Part shown: positions 1 to 12,400 of the stretch, piece by piece | Numbering within the stretch: position 1 is the stretch's first letter | Layout of the letters: each line of letters opens with the position of its first letter | Assembly: GCA_963931925.1 (NCBI GenBank) | Contig: OZ007572.1 | Coordinates: 19,859,543 to 19,923,542 of the forward strand | Direction of reading: 5' to 3' | Origin: Onchidella celtica | Lineage: Eukaryota > Mollusca > Gastropoda > Systellommatophora > Onchidiidae | Length of the DNA stretch: 64,000 bases | Notes under the pieces: generated by a model | What the model saw: the letters and a program-made list of their open reading frames with translations, nothing else | What the model was told of the DNA's origin: nothing | Databases searched by the model: none | Program-made: the position numbers and the translations under genes

Positions 1-914
1 TGTCTGTTTATGAAAATGATTTAAAAACGAACAAAAGCTAGTTTCCATTAAAACTGTCATTCCCATGAGAGGATGTGCTGGAACCTGGACTTGAGAGCAC
101 ATGACAATCACTGTTGCTTTGTTGATCACGATTCCATGACGATGAGATAGAATTTTGCGCATGAGAAGTGTCTGGGATCACCATTCGTGGATAATTGAAA
201 TGCATCATCGATGGGCCCATCATATGATGTTGGTCCAATGGGTTTGGTGCTGCCACGTATCCCCTAGATTTAATTCTCTGCAGAAGTATTATGACTTGTA
301 ATCTAAATTCCAGTTTTTGATCCTCTGTTAGGGTCCTGACAGACGGCAGAAGACTATTAAAGAAATCTTTATCCGCATCATTGTTGTCGCATCTGTCCAT
401 AAATGCAATCATCCTTTCCTCTATGTTTGTTTTGCAACTTCTTTTTCTTGTATTATTTTGCTGCATTGAAGAAGATGCTGGCCCTGGAGTAGAAGACAGA
501 CTTGGGCTAATGGGTTCCACATCTTGTTCTTCATCTCCCTGGGTATCTTGGATCAAGCTTTCATTTTGTGTATATGTTTCAACACCGTCATCTGTCTCTC
601 TATTTGTGCTTGTTTTCTGGAGAAATGTTAATAGATCTGCAAACACATATTTCTTTGAGACGCGTGCTCCAGACCCAGATTTCCCTTTCCTTTTCTTTTG
701 GCTTCTATTGTTGGCGTCCCTGATACTCTTCCATCGGTTCTGGAGCTCAGAAACTGTAATACAAAGAAATAAAATTCAATTTTAGTAATTTAAGTAGTAG
801 TAGCAGGAGCAGCGACAGAGCAGAAGCAGTAGTAGTAGCAGAGCAAAGCAGTGGCAGTGGTGATGGTGACGGAGGTGGTTGTAGACGTAATTCAATGCTT
901 TTTTCTTCTTTTAG

Positions 915-1801
915 ATACCTTACTACAGGATGTACTTTAGAAGAACTTCATTATACCTACAGAGTTGGCAGATTGACCGCTGCAGAAGTCCTAAAAAGAG
1001 TCTGCACGGTGATATGGAAATTGCTTAGGGAACCATGTTTCCCTCTGCTAAATCGAGACGAGTGTTTTAAAAATCGCTGCCAAATTTGAACAAAACGCAA
1101 ATTTTCCACACTGTATCGGTGCAGTTGATGAGAACCATGTTCGCATTATCAAGCCCTCTGACAGTGGTTCCCTGTACATGTACTTCAACTACAAAGGCTA
1201 TTTCTCTTTAGTGCTCATGGCTGAAGTAGATAGCAGTTACTGTTTTCGTTTTGTGGACATCAGATCATTCGGGAAAAACTCAGACTCAACCATTTTGGAA
1301 GATAATATATGAAAAATGCTGAAAGATAAAAAGATCGACATACCACCACCATCCAAGACGCCTGGCACAGATGATATTTTACCCTAAACATTTGTCGGAG
1401 ATGAGGCTTTTCGGCTAACCATCAATCTTCTCAGACCTTATGGTGGCAAATTCCTTTCATCCATGAAAAGAATCTTCAATTACAGACTTTCCCGAGCACG
1501 AAGATACGTTGAATGCGCATATGGTATTCGCAGCAACAAATGGAGGATTTTCCACAGATCAATGAATGTCAGTGGAGAGTTTGCTATAGATATTGTCAAG
1601 GCTTGTTGCATATTACATAATTTTGTGCGACAAAGATGTGAAGTGAACTTTGAGGATATGCTGGAAATAACAGGACTTGATGACAAGCCCGAAACAGCAC
1701 AAGAAGTGCTACATGGAGGTCGGTATGCACAGACAGAGACAAATTCACAAAGTATTTTCAGTCCGGAAGACCAGATTCCATGGCAATGGGAATATGCCTG
1801 A
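915..1801 (+). pseudogene. PIF/Harbinger transposase (DDE_Tnp_4), 3' exon, broken
   Basis: The reading begins after a good splice acceptor (TTTTCTTCTTTTAG, ending at 914) with YLTTGCTLEELHYTYRVGRL, the helical region before the nuclease core. The catalytic triad is visible: first Asp in IGAVDENH (about 1127), second Asp in FVGDEAF (about 1400), Glu in YVECAYG (about 1511). The C-terminus ends PWQWEYA at 1801. Breaks: a frame change near 1066, a TGA at 1310 where Trp is expected and a TAA at 1385 where Tyr is expected. About 100 N-terminal residues usual for the family are absent and would need an upstream exon, which can only lie left of the window because the MADF exon fills 38-753 on the other strand. 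Confidence 0.85.
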
Positions 1802-1908
1802 ATGATGGATAACTCAAGCAAGTAGACTGTCAGTTCTAATTCTATTCTGGTTTATATTTTTTAAATAATAAATTCATTTTAATGACTGAAAAGCTTACAT
1901 TGCACTCA

Positions 1909-1932
1909 GGGAGAGAGAGAGTCAGGGAGAGA

Positions 1933-1983
<51 letters not shown>

Positions 1984-2088
1984 GAGAGAATCTGAGAGAG
2001 AATGAAAGGAGAGAGAGAGAGAGGAGAAAGAATGAGAAGAAAGAGGGAGACAGAGTCAGACAGACAGATAGACACACACAGACAAACG
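1909..2088. repeat. GA-rich microsatellite inside the Harbinger element
   Basis: A long, partly interrupted GA repeat with short GACA variants toward the right end. It lies between the transposase stop and MADF exon 1, so it is within the MADF intron. The serine/leucine reading frames across it are artefacts of the repeat. Confidence 0.95.
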
Positions 2089-2399
2089 TAAACTGATACA
2101 TCCAGATATGCTAAGATAGCAGAAGGTTAAAGTCAAATAAAATGGAAAAGTTACTTACGTATCTGTTTCTTCAATCCATCACTTGCATCATTGAAATCTT
2201 GTCTGACTGCTCTGCATACATCGATCCAAGCATCATTTTTTTAAATTTTATTTTTATATTCTTCACTTGTGCTGTCCCAAATGATGTTTCTTTTCTTAAT
2301 TTCCAAAATCAAATCCTCTGTTTCGTGATAAGACGACATGGTCACGCTGGAAATATTGTCGTGAGGCGAGAGGGAAAAAACAGTTGTCGTAGAAATGCG

Positions 2400-4569
2400 C
2401 CGGCAGTAAATGCAGCTCGTGTGTCCGCGGCCATTGAATTCTGTTCTTCACCAATACGCTGATGTGTCGCGGCGTTGCAAAATGTGAGCGACACACATCT
2501 GCTAGGCTACGCCAGGGCTGAAATTACTGCGTGTCGCTCATGTGACTGCACTCATTTGGCACGGATTTCCAGACTGCGCAGTAATTACTGCTGCGTTCTT
2601 TACAGCTCGTCTGTCAATGGCGTTACTGCTTATCTCGATATTTGCGGTGCGGTTTGGAGCAGCATTTATATTTTATTACCCATGTATGTTTCAGTGTAAA
2701 CTCATGGAAACTATGGCTTTAAAGAAAGGGAAAAAGAATAACACCAGCACTAATGCCACCATCGCATTCTGCAAAATGAAGTCTGTGTAAATTATAGCGC
2801 AGACTTTAATCACTTTAAAAACATATATATATATATAGGCCAACACCATCTTATCATTCCATTCACATCGGACTAGCCTTAGATGGGTCAACTCATGTTA
2901 CTGGCTTCAATTAGTGTTGGGTCGTACGGAACTCTTTCCAAACTGGAAAAAGTATATTATGTTACTATACCGGTATACCGACGTTGAGGGTGGCACGCAG
3001 TGGGGTCAATCTAACGATAACCAATTTATAATAATTGTATGTATTTACTAAACTGTCACTGTGGCTAGCCTGTCATTTAGCTAGTCGATATTGGCTACAT
3101 AGAATGTAGATTTAACAAACCTGAAACCTACCTTTTATGTCCGTTAACTCCCGGTTAATGTTACTGTCGTGGATCTTCTTGCCCGACTACCCGAATATCA
3201 CGAGAAAAGTGGGTCGGGGATCGCTAAATTTTGCTGCTCGCCGAACCGGTGGTGAGGGAGTACAAAATGCCGCGTCATGTAGGCAGGTTTCTACTTTTAA
3301 AGTTGTGGTTTGATGTCTCCTCCTGTAAATTAAATGTCGTTGATTTCATGACCAGGTGAAAACTGATTTGTATGTATGGTGTTAAAATATGAGCAGCAAG
3401 TCTACTGCCAAGTTGTGTACATAATCCAAGGTGATAACCTGAAATAAAATCAATTTTTTATTAGGCAAAATTTCTACAACATATAATGGTGGAGAAATTG
3501 TCACTATCTCTATAATTGTAGTTCATGGGGGGGGGGGTGGATATATAGATATATAATATACTTATAATGTTTATAGCTAGGTCCCAAAACCGCTACTATC
3601 TCATGAAGGTTGGCACTCTCAGTGCGCTGACCTTTTTCCTCTCTTTTTTCCCTTGTAATTCCTGGATGCACTTTTTTTTTCCCCATCAGATGCATTTTTT
3701 TCCACATATAAGAACGTCCTCGACAGCGAATGTTCTGGCGACCATTAAATAATTGATTTAAGTTCTTACAGGCCATGTGTTGTTGCTGTCGCAGATCTTT
3801 AACATGAACCATGGCCGCAGCGTATGATAGCCACCTCAACGTACTCGCCTCCCCTCCGTCCTCGAGAAAAATGCCGAGTCACCGAATAATTAAATACTGA
3901 ATCTTATTCTAGCACCTGATCTGGAGTGAAGTAAAGGACATACAGTGAATCACGATCCCACTACCTCCACAAAAAGGGTATAATTACACACAGAAAGAAA
4001 TGTACTTACCCAGAGCACAATTACAAAAAGTTTTGTTGTAGGCCCCCTATGCAAATGTAAAATGCTTTCTTTTCTGCCTCTTAATTGTTATTTATTTATT
4101 TATTTATTTTTTTTTTTTGCAATATGAACAAATGCTTAGGCCGGCATTTCCATGTATACACATTATAGATTTGCATGAGCAAGACGTTAACAATACTATT
4201 ATTATTATTTTTTTTTTAGTTTTTCCTTAAAAAATATGGATATTGATCAGTTTAGGGTCATGCTTTATTATTTATAAGATAAAGAATGCCCTAATTTCAG
4301 TTCTTTCTGTTTCAATTTGTGATTGTTCCATTTTTGCTTATACTCTAAATAATTTAATATGAATGCATTTAAATAAGCAAGAGGATTCAAATTAATCATC
4401 TTGTCTGGTTATTTATTATCGGCATTCTTCCCATAACCTTTATTAACGTTTTTTCCACTCATTCACATTCTAAGTTGAATTAAATACTATTGAAAGTATA
4501 TTGTGTTGAGGCAGTGATTCGATCTCTCTTTCTCTCTCTGTATGTGTGTGTTTGAAAGAACGAATGGAT
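2400..4569. other. Intergenic region, no gene seen
   Basis: Short chance frames only. Near 2911-2990 the sequence TTAGTGTTGGGTCGTACGG followed by CCGGTATACCG resembles the end of a DNA transposon, but no partner end was found. Homopolymer runs: G at about 3527-3537 and T/TTTA tracts at 4086-4120 and 4203-4218. Nothing else is supported. Confidence 0.5.
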
Positions 4570-4591
4570 GAGAGAGAGAGAGGGAGGGAGG

Positions 4592-4665
<74 letters not shown>
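4570..4665. repeat. (GA)n microsatellite with GGGA variant
   Basis: About 95 bases of nearly pure GA dinucleotides with a short GGGA block at the left. Both strands give long Arg/Glu or Ser/Leu frames that are repeat artefacts. Confidence 0.97.
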
Positions 4666-4667
<2 letters not shown>

Positions 4668-5292
4668 TGAATCACGATGTATTCACTTCTGTCTGGGGTC
4701 TGACAATGAGGTAAGGGAGAGAGCCAACAGGGCAACAGCTAGGGCTCGCCCCCTCCTTCTCCCCATGATCTGTGAGTTTATCTCTTCTGTGAGGTCATAA
4801 TAAATTGTATTGGAAAAGTTGGTCTGAAACAATTTGATGATCATCTCCAATTAAATGTAATATGTCTTTCGCAAAATAATGTACGGTAGTGCATTAGACT
4901 GGTTGGCAGAGGGGAAGGCCTATTACATAATATATAAAAGTGGCAATAAAACAGGCACATGATACATGCATTAATACCCGAATTCAGACCTTCCTATCCG
5001 GTCCAAATTACCCAGTTGACCCCCCCCCACCCCCCAACAACAACAATCCCAGTGATAAAATTTGTAGGGGAATGGGAATTGCGAAATTGTGTACAATACC
5101 AGGCGATAATGTGCTAACAATCAAGAAAAAAGTTATACAGATTCGCATTCTTCCTGCGTTGGAGTTTTTCCAAAGAGCCTGTCCGTAGGCCAATAATGAA
5201 TAAATGATTCTTCTAACCTCTTCGTTTCTTGAACGAAAATCACTTTGGAATCAATCAGATTATGGCCCAGTGTTGCTGCATAAGATAAGGAT
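4666..5292. other. Intergenic region, no gene seen
   Basis: Only chance frames, plus a C-rich tract at about 5021-5034. No RNA gene or repeat end was recognised before the LINE fragment that starts near 5293. Confidence 0.4.
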
Positions 5293-6165
5293 TCAGATTA
5301 GCTTAGCATTCTAACAGAAAAATTGAGCGAAACATATGAGGCTAAATATTTGGGTGTAACATTGGACAGAAAACTTACATGGAGCCAACATATTAATATC
5401 ACATGTAACAAAGCAAACAGCATACTAGCATTTCTGAAAAGGAACATCTCTAACTGCGATAGGAAAGTAAAAGAGAAATGCTATAACACCTTTGTGAGGC
5501 CCTCCCTAGAGTATGGCTGCAGTGTCTGGGACCCCCATTGTCGAATAAATATAGACCAACTGGAAAGGGTCCAGAGGAGAGCTGCCCGCTTTGTGACGAA
5601 TGACTATACTAGAAGTAGTAGTGTAAACAAAATGATGAGAGACCTTCAGTGGACACCATTAGAAGAGAGGAGAGCAAAAAACAAAGTAAAAATATTTTAT
5701 AAGGGCAGGGAAGGAAATATCCATATCCCACTGAACCACCTCACCATTAATACCAGAGGCAACAGAAGGAATAATATAAAATATAACATCCCAAGCTCAC
5801 GGGTTAACAGCCATCCTTTTTACCCTAGTGTCATCAGGATGTGGAACAATCTCCCGGCAGAAGTCCAAACAATACCGTCTGCAACGACTTTCGACAATGA
5901 ATTAAAGAACATAATTATCCGTTGCAGCTACCATTGTAACTAAAGTGCGGGTTGTATTTCTGTGCACAATCTGGAAACCAAGAGATATTTATACCAGAGT
6001 TATTATATACAAAAGATTTTACACAACTAAGATACTTTTAAATGGTCTTAACATCTATGAAGGTTTTACACTGCTTTTAGCCTCAGAGGAGCGACGTTGA
6101 GTCGCATATAGTAGTGCAGTTGGGGGAATCGTCTTCTAGACGTGCCAACTATGAAAGAAGAAGAA
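5293..6165 (+). mobile_element. 5'-truncated LINE (jockey/CR1 superclade), C-terminal part of the RT protein
   Basis: The frame to 5943 encodes the part of a non-LTR retrotransposon protein that follows the polymerase motifs: AKYLGVTLDRKLTWSQHIN, then VRPSLEYGCSVWDP, LERVQRRAARFV, LQWTPLEERR and IRMWNNLPAEV. This thumb/connection region is shared by many jockey/CR1-type LINEs. Everything upstream (endonuclease and polymerase core) is missing, the usual 5' truncation of LINE copies. The 3' end after the stop carries CAACTATGAAAGAAGAAGAA and then an A/C-rich tail, a familiar LINE 3' terminus. The remaining frame is intact for 206 codons, so the copy is not very old. It sits just upstream of the HROB promoter, in the same orientation. 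Confidence 0.8.
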
Positions 6166-6199
6166 GAACAGAGAACAACAACAATAACAAAAATAATTT

Positions 6200-6402
6200 T
6201 TGTCTAATGAAATTTTTGTTTGCCGAAAGTTCTGAAGTGACTATTCAATCAAGGGAGGCAAGGCGGACCCGGAAGCGGTAAATATGAGTGTTGAAAATTG
6301 TACGCGAAATGTACACTTCGTTGTCACTAAAAGTCTCTGCAAGTAAATTAGAATCTAGTTTCAGTAAGCCTACTTCGGGCGGATTTTACATTTCCTTTTG
6401 AA
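6200..6402 (+). promoter_or_regulatory. Probable HROB promoter and 5' UTR, with ETS-type site
   Basis: The 200 bases before the HROB start contain CCGGAAG at 6269-6275, a classic ETS/GABP motif common in TATA-less promoters of repair and cell-cycle genes. No TATA box is seen. An in-frame TAG at 6349 lies upstream of the ATG at 6403, which supports that ATG as the true start. The transcription start itself cannot be placed. Confidence 0.45.
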
Positions 6403-6438
6403 ATGTTTGAAATCCCAGACGATGGTCTGATTTGGGAC
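6403..6438 (+). CDS. HROB: HROB exon 1 (start codon)
   Basis: Encodes MFEIPDDGLIWD and ends at a GTAAGT donor in phase 0. It is too short to be found by frame length alone. The joined reading into exon 2, LIWDEDFPFDDG, resembles the acidic vertebrate N-terminus. An in-frame stop at 6349 supports this start. Confidence 0.75.
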
Positions 6439-9400
6439 GTAAGTTGAATGATTCTATTCTTTGAGAATTCTATTCTTTAGATTTCTAGAGATCTAATTCT
6501 AGATTAGATAGATCTAGATCTAGATCTAGATGAGTCAAAAATGATTGAACTGACACTGGGGACGCCCACTTCCAGACAAAATCTTTTTGATTATCCGAAT
6601 AGTAGTTGATAATTACTTTTTACTTAAGTTAGCAAAGCAGAAAAAGGAAGACAATTGTATTCTTTACATTCTATCATATAGATCTAGACTATTTCAGTAT
6701 TTGTGGGGCACATCACACATTCAGGCACTGAATAGTGAATCATCTCTTTAAAAAAGTATGAATGCACCATGTTTTGCACTTAAAATTGAACAAGGTCCCT
6801 TATCATGTGAAGATAGATTATGGAAGGAGTAGGCCTACATTTGCTGTGATTTGCCATAGATCGAGTCAAGCCACTGTAATCTGTATCACCCCACTACACC
6901 CCCCCCCCTCAAAAAATAAAGGCTGTGGCTATTCTTACGGCAGTCGCAAAATGATGACGTAGGGCATAAATACATTGGCTCTGTAACATTTTGAACATCG
7001 TGTGCCAGAAAAGGCCAACCTTACAGCATCAGTTTCCCAACTGATCCTCCTTAGTTAACGGAAGGACTTCCGAATGCGTTCCAGTCCGAGTGAAAACAAT
7101 ACATAGCTACCCCGGCGGCTTTCCCTGATATATCAATCTGACTACTGCCCAGACGAACATCGGCCTACGGCCTCGATGATACAAACTGACTAGACCCTCA
7201 CGTCGTTACATATCAATCTGACAATCGACTAATATAGCCTACGTAAGTAATTAACTGGGGTGGGAACAACCGAAAAAGCGCCCCAAGTAGGCCCAGCATT
7301 AAGTTGAATAACAAACTGCCGTAAGAATAGCCACTAGGAAAAATAAAAGCAGAGCATGCTTTGTTCTGCCCGGTAGTGGCCTACATTGGATTAGGAGCGG
7401 CAGCACTACAGGGATGGGGGAGAGAGAGGGAGGCCTATAACCTCACGGGTCTGAAATACAGATGCCAGCAGACATTACATTTGGCGCATCGTGGGTGACC
7501 TTTCATGTGAAATGTATGATGTCAGAAAGACAACACTAGTTATAATTGTGGACAGCACATTTCATGGCATCGTGTACGGTAACAGTAACAAGATCAGCGG
7601 GATGGCTGTTCTGTACTGTCCGTCCACACGCATGCTTCCCTGTTCTAAGAGTTAGTCCAGATTCTCCTGCATATCCATGCTTCTATTGTGCCTAGGCCTG
7701 AGCAATCGCCCATCCTCATTCTCACTTTCTCAGTCAAAAACACAGAGTAAGCCAGGATTGTTGAGTCTGTTTGCAAATACATTATTTAATATTTTTGTCC
7801 TCTATATGATAGCGATTTAGGCTGCCTCTCTTGAAACCGGCATTTTTCAAGCCTCCTATCGCTAAACTGAAACTCTGTCTAAACTGAAAACAAACCTGTG
7901 GTCCTGCCTATTTCGGTTTAACCATTGTCTACCGTAGTTCATGTGCTGAGTGTTAATTGCTGAGCTGAGCATTTACTATAATAAGAAACAGCTATCCAGA
8001 GGACTAACTAGCTGCGGGGGGAGGGGGCACTGCCCCCTTGTGCCCAGCAACACTTCCCCCTTATGGTCGCTTCTATCCCTAAAGTGTAGCATCCTTATAG
8101 TAGTTATAGTATCCCTGTTATTTGACTCAGATGGAATTCCTCCCAATTATATTATAATCTTGATGGTGTCTTCCCTTGCAAATGTCCCACCATGCCCTTG
8201 ATTCTCTTGGTCACAGCAAGGGGCATTGATGAATAGTAAGATTACAGGAAACCATCTGTTTGGCCATATTTCAGTACTTTACATTGTCTTAGCTTCAGGT
8301 CATTGACTTAGGATGAACGTTGCATAACAATTACCTTCCAGTTGATTTCCCAGGCAGGTCTATGAGCTGTCAATAAGCAAATGCAATGTTGTAAGATTTT
8401 GTATTGGAAATCAAAACACTGTTAAATTTGAGACCATATAGAAGTAAAAGAATTGAAAATTAAGCATATTTTTTAAGGCACTCTGCGCATAACTAAATAA
8501 AGGCCATGATATTATATATACACTTTATAAATAGTGTGTCTTCACTGGAGAATTTTTAGTGACTCATTCCACCTTGGAAGATATCGTGATCAGGCCATCC
8601 CTATCAAAGATGATTAAAAAGAGACACAAATATCTTTTTTTACAAGTATGTAAACTTATTGAAGCCTTAGATTTTTTTTTTTGTTTTCTCTATTTCTCTC
8701 ATTGTTCAGTTTCAGATATTTAATAAGCAAGTATACAAGGTTCTCCAGAAAGCCACTATTAAGTTTGAGAATACTGTACAGAGCAGGCAGTAATTCTGGG
8801 AGTTCTATTTGAGTTACACAAGAGGGATATTACAAGGGTATGACTTGAGGAAGGTTTGTATGCCGGGGGGTGGGGGGGCACACACTGTTAAATCTCTAGG
8901 TGGATGTTTTTATAGTAAATGCGGGGCTTGGAGATTAATACAAAGAACATGAATGGGTGGGAGACCAAGGTTGTGTAGCTCATATGGTATCTGGTATTCA
9001 TTCTGTAATTCTTATTTAAATTTTTGTTGTTTTTGTGACATGGTAACTCACTTTATTCCAGGAGGACTTTCCCTTTGATGATGGCAGTGTTGATCAGGAG
9101 CAGATCAGTGGTTCAAGATTGGAGGATTCAAAACTTTCGAAGTCAAAAGTAGGTTCAGATCTCTCAAATGCTGGGAACCCCAATCCAACTGAGCCTGACG
9201 CCACTTCTTCACCAAAGCAGCTTCGCTCACCCATGCGTTTACATGGTAACTTAAATATAAATTTTACTTGTAAAGGAAAAGCTCATTTGATTGATGGAAC
9301 TTTGATTTATAAGAGGGTTTTCTAGGGCAGCATATCTCAGGAAATTAGTCTTGCGTAAACCACAATGAGTAATTGTATTTAATTACATAATGATGTCTGT

Positions 9401-12400
9401 ATTATATAATATTTATTATTAATGCAGCCCTGTATGCCGGAGAATGTGAAATTAACAACTGTGTTTTTACAACATACTTTAGACTTTGGGAATGTTGAAA
9501 CAGTGTGTTAAAATAAAACTGCCTTGTGCTATCATATATGGACATTGTTTGAAATTCTCTTACCTTCACAGGTTGTGTGAAAACAAAATCACATCATTCA
9601 GATGAACGTGATGCAAAGAACACAAGTAAATCAGTGGATGAAATGGTATCAAAGAGATGCAAAAGGAAGTTTCCTGGACCTGCTGGGATTTTGCCTCCTC
9701 CTGTATGATAATTGTAGTTTTTCAGAATTCTACTTAGCATTTTTTCTGTTTTCTGTCTCTTTCATGTGCTGTCTGTTGCATTATTTCATGAGCATTATTC
9801 TCATTTGTGCTCCATACACAACATAATTTTTTGAGAACTTTCCAATTTTATTTAAAACTTTGACATTTTTGCTTGTGAAACTTAATTGATGTAGCTCTGA
9901 CTAGTATCAAGCTGTCATGAAATACCCAAAATATCCTGAAAGGCACAAAGTGTTGTCCATTATGGTACTGATATGCTGTAAAAATCGAAGTTGAAAAGGT
10001 ACTTCTTTGACAGTCCAAGATATCTCTCAAACCTTGTGAATTCTTATTACTTTTATGAAACAGCTGAAATTGCTGCATTGACCATGTTTTTATTATGCTT
10101 CATTGTTTATATTACAGAACACTGTAATAATTTACACATAAATTTTGTGGTAAATTGTCTCTCTATGTAGGCAGTTAAAAAACTGTTTATAATCACTGGT
10201 CTGACCTAGGAAGTTACAGAAAATGGTAGAAACAGTGTAAGATTTGATAGGACTTCCTGAAAATTCATGAGAAAACATTGTTAGAGCTGACACATTTGTA
10301 CAAATTTTAAGAAAATCTAATTTTATATAATATTATACTGAAAATTCACATAATTTTAAATCAATCTATTTTTTTTTTCCAGACCCCTCCTGCCTTACAG
10401 GGTAACAAATCAAGGGAACCAACTAATGTTAATTCTCTTGGCGGAAATTCCAGTCCTTTGGTTGTAAATGATGAGGTATGAGTGTTTGCATTTTTCACTT
10501 GTCATACCATGCCAATTCCAAACACGAGATGAAGGAGAAAGTGCAGCAGTTTCTGTTACAGAATTGTTGTTTTAAATTGAGTTTTATTAGTTTGCATTCA
10601 AAAACTGATTGCTTGGTCAGCACAGCTATTTTGGGAGGAAAATGGTGATGTAAGAGGAAATACTTACCAGTGTCATAGATGATTCAGTGTGTGTGTGAAG
10701 TGGAATTTGTATTGGTATTGTATTTGCTTGAGCATCATTCATTTTGCTGATGAATGATGAAAATGAATTAGATAGATATGATCATTTTATAAAAAATAAA
10801 GGCGCTACTCTTTTATAAATTAAAAACTAAATTAAGAACATTATTTAAACCAAAGTAGAGCTAGGTGTCAGAGATACTAATAAGGGAGATTCAATTTCAG
10901 CAAATATCAAAGATAGTTTAAAGCTGTGTTTTCATGTATATGGAAACAGAAACGGCAATGAAAACAAGGCTTAAGTAACAAATGCTATGGGGGAATCTTT
11001 GTACATGGTATTTCTCTCGTGATACAGATATTTTACTTGAAACACAATAATTTCTTTTGAACATGATGAAGATAAAAACTTGCGAAGTAAAATGTTCATT
11101 GTATATTTTACCATTTTATTATTTCATGCATAGGTTTGTAATCTGCCTTTGTCCCAAACACCATCTGAAGATGTATTCACATCCCCACTTTGGAAGATGG
11201 TACTCGATGATTTGGGACCAGAAGCTCAGACTGTGCTGACCAAATTTGCAATTAAGTCCATGCTGGTAAAGGTAAATTCACAAATTGTGTGGTTGCATTT
11301 CCATATCTCTCCATCTTCTTGGAATATTTTGAAAAAAAAAAAAAGGTCGTCCTTTTCCTCAACTAGATAGGGAGAATGGACAATGAATCATTTCTCTTCT
11401 AAGAACTGAGTTTTGCTTCATTAATTTTGATAGATTTTTCAGTTTGAACCCAGAAACCTCAGTCAAACCTCACCATATGTTGTAGGTTTAATGGACCCAG
11501 AAACACTTAAAAGCATTTGTAATCATCTTATTTCAGAGAATTCTTTTCTTTAACTTCCAAGTATTCCTCGATTACGTCATTGCCCATTTTCCCACAGGTT
11601 TGAAATTTTAAATATGCACTTGAGTGCGCAACCAATGCACAATCATTTTTACTATTCCTACCCATGTCCTAGGGTCTCACAGACACCATACTTTTAAAGA
11701 GGATTTTATGGGCATACCCTTGGTCGTAAGTCCTGGGGTCTCAGTACACCACACTCCTCAAGAGAATTTTATTGTTATATTGCTGTTCCTACTGTCTGGG
11801 GTCTGACAGACACTATACTTTTTAAAGTGGTCTACTAAATTTTTCTTTAGGAATGTGGTGTCAAATTGATGCCATGCACACCTTTTTAGCGACATATGGC
11901 GAAGGTTAACTCCCTCATCCTGTCTTCCTGGAATATTGTAAAGAAAAAGTTGTCCTTTTCCTCAACTACTTAGGCAAAATGGATAATGAATCACTTTTAT
12001 AAGAGCTGGATTTTGCTTTGTTACTTTTGATGGATTTTTCATTTTCAATCCAGAAACCTCAGTTAAATTTAGACTCCCAAGGAATATAATAATAGTAATG
12101 TCAGTCATGAAGGAATTTCATGACGATACCATTTGTTCCTTTTTTCCCCCACACTCTATGTACTAATATTTCAAATGGGTGTTTATATGAAATGGAGTTT
12201 TCTTATTGTCCCAGAATATTCCGTAATATCCATTGTTTTTTGTTTTTTTTTTGTGTTGTTTTGTTCAGTGCAAAATGTTTATCAGTTCATTGAGACTAAC
12301 AATCATCACTATATTGCTTTCTGTGTGTACATTTGTGGGCCTAGGGGCAGTTCATTGGCATGTAGGGAAATGTAATGAATGCATTGTATTTGTGACTAAT

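Larger units (their letters stand above)
38..2339 (-). pseudogene. MADF-BESS protein of Harbinger transposon (two exons)
   Basis: In Harbinger elements the MADF or Myb-like partner protein binds DNA and brings the transposase to the ends. Exon 1 is 2339-2159 (60 codons plus one base) and reads MSSYHETEDLILEIKKRNII, then the tryptophan-rich first half of a MADF domain, ending at a GTAAGT donor. Exon 2 starts at 753 after TTACAG and continues in phase with LSELQNRWKSIRDANNRSQK, the second MADF half. A BESS motif follows (DKDFFNSLLPSVRTL), then a Ser/Asn-rich tail ending at 38. The joined product is about 298 codons, usual for this family. Codon 33 of exon 1 is a TAA stop, so this copy is broken. 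The 1.4 kb intron houses the transposase on the other strand. Confidence 0.8.
1..2400. mobile_element. PIF/Harbinger DNA transposon, decayed, left end outside the window
   Basis: Two genes typical of PIF/Harbinger transposons lie here on opposite strands: a DDE transposase on the plus strand (915-1801) and a MADF-BESS DNA-binding protein on the minus strand (exons 2159-2339 and 38-753). The transposase lies wholly inside the intron of the MADF gene. Both are damaged, so the copy cannot move by itself. The terminal inverted repeats were not found; the left end probably lies before base 1 and the right end somewhere past 2340. The family is clear from the two proteins, the boundaries are not. 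Confidence 0.75.

Noticed and set aside
1842-2075. Long Ser/Leu reading frame
   Set aside because: It is the translation of a GA/CT microsatellite; the same applies to frames at 4487-4800, 29836-30580 and 31249-31662.
2905-3000. Possible transposon terminus (TTAGTGTTGGGTCG)
   Set aside because: No partner end was found in the window.
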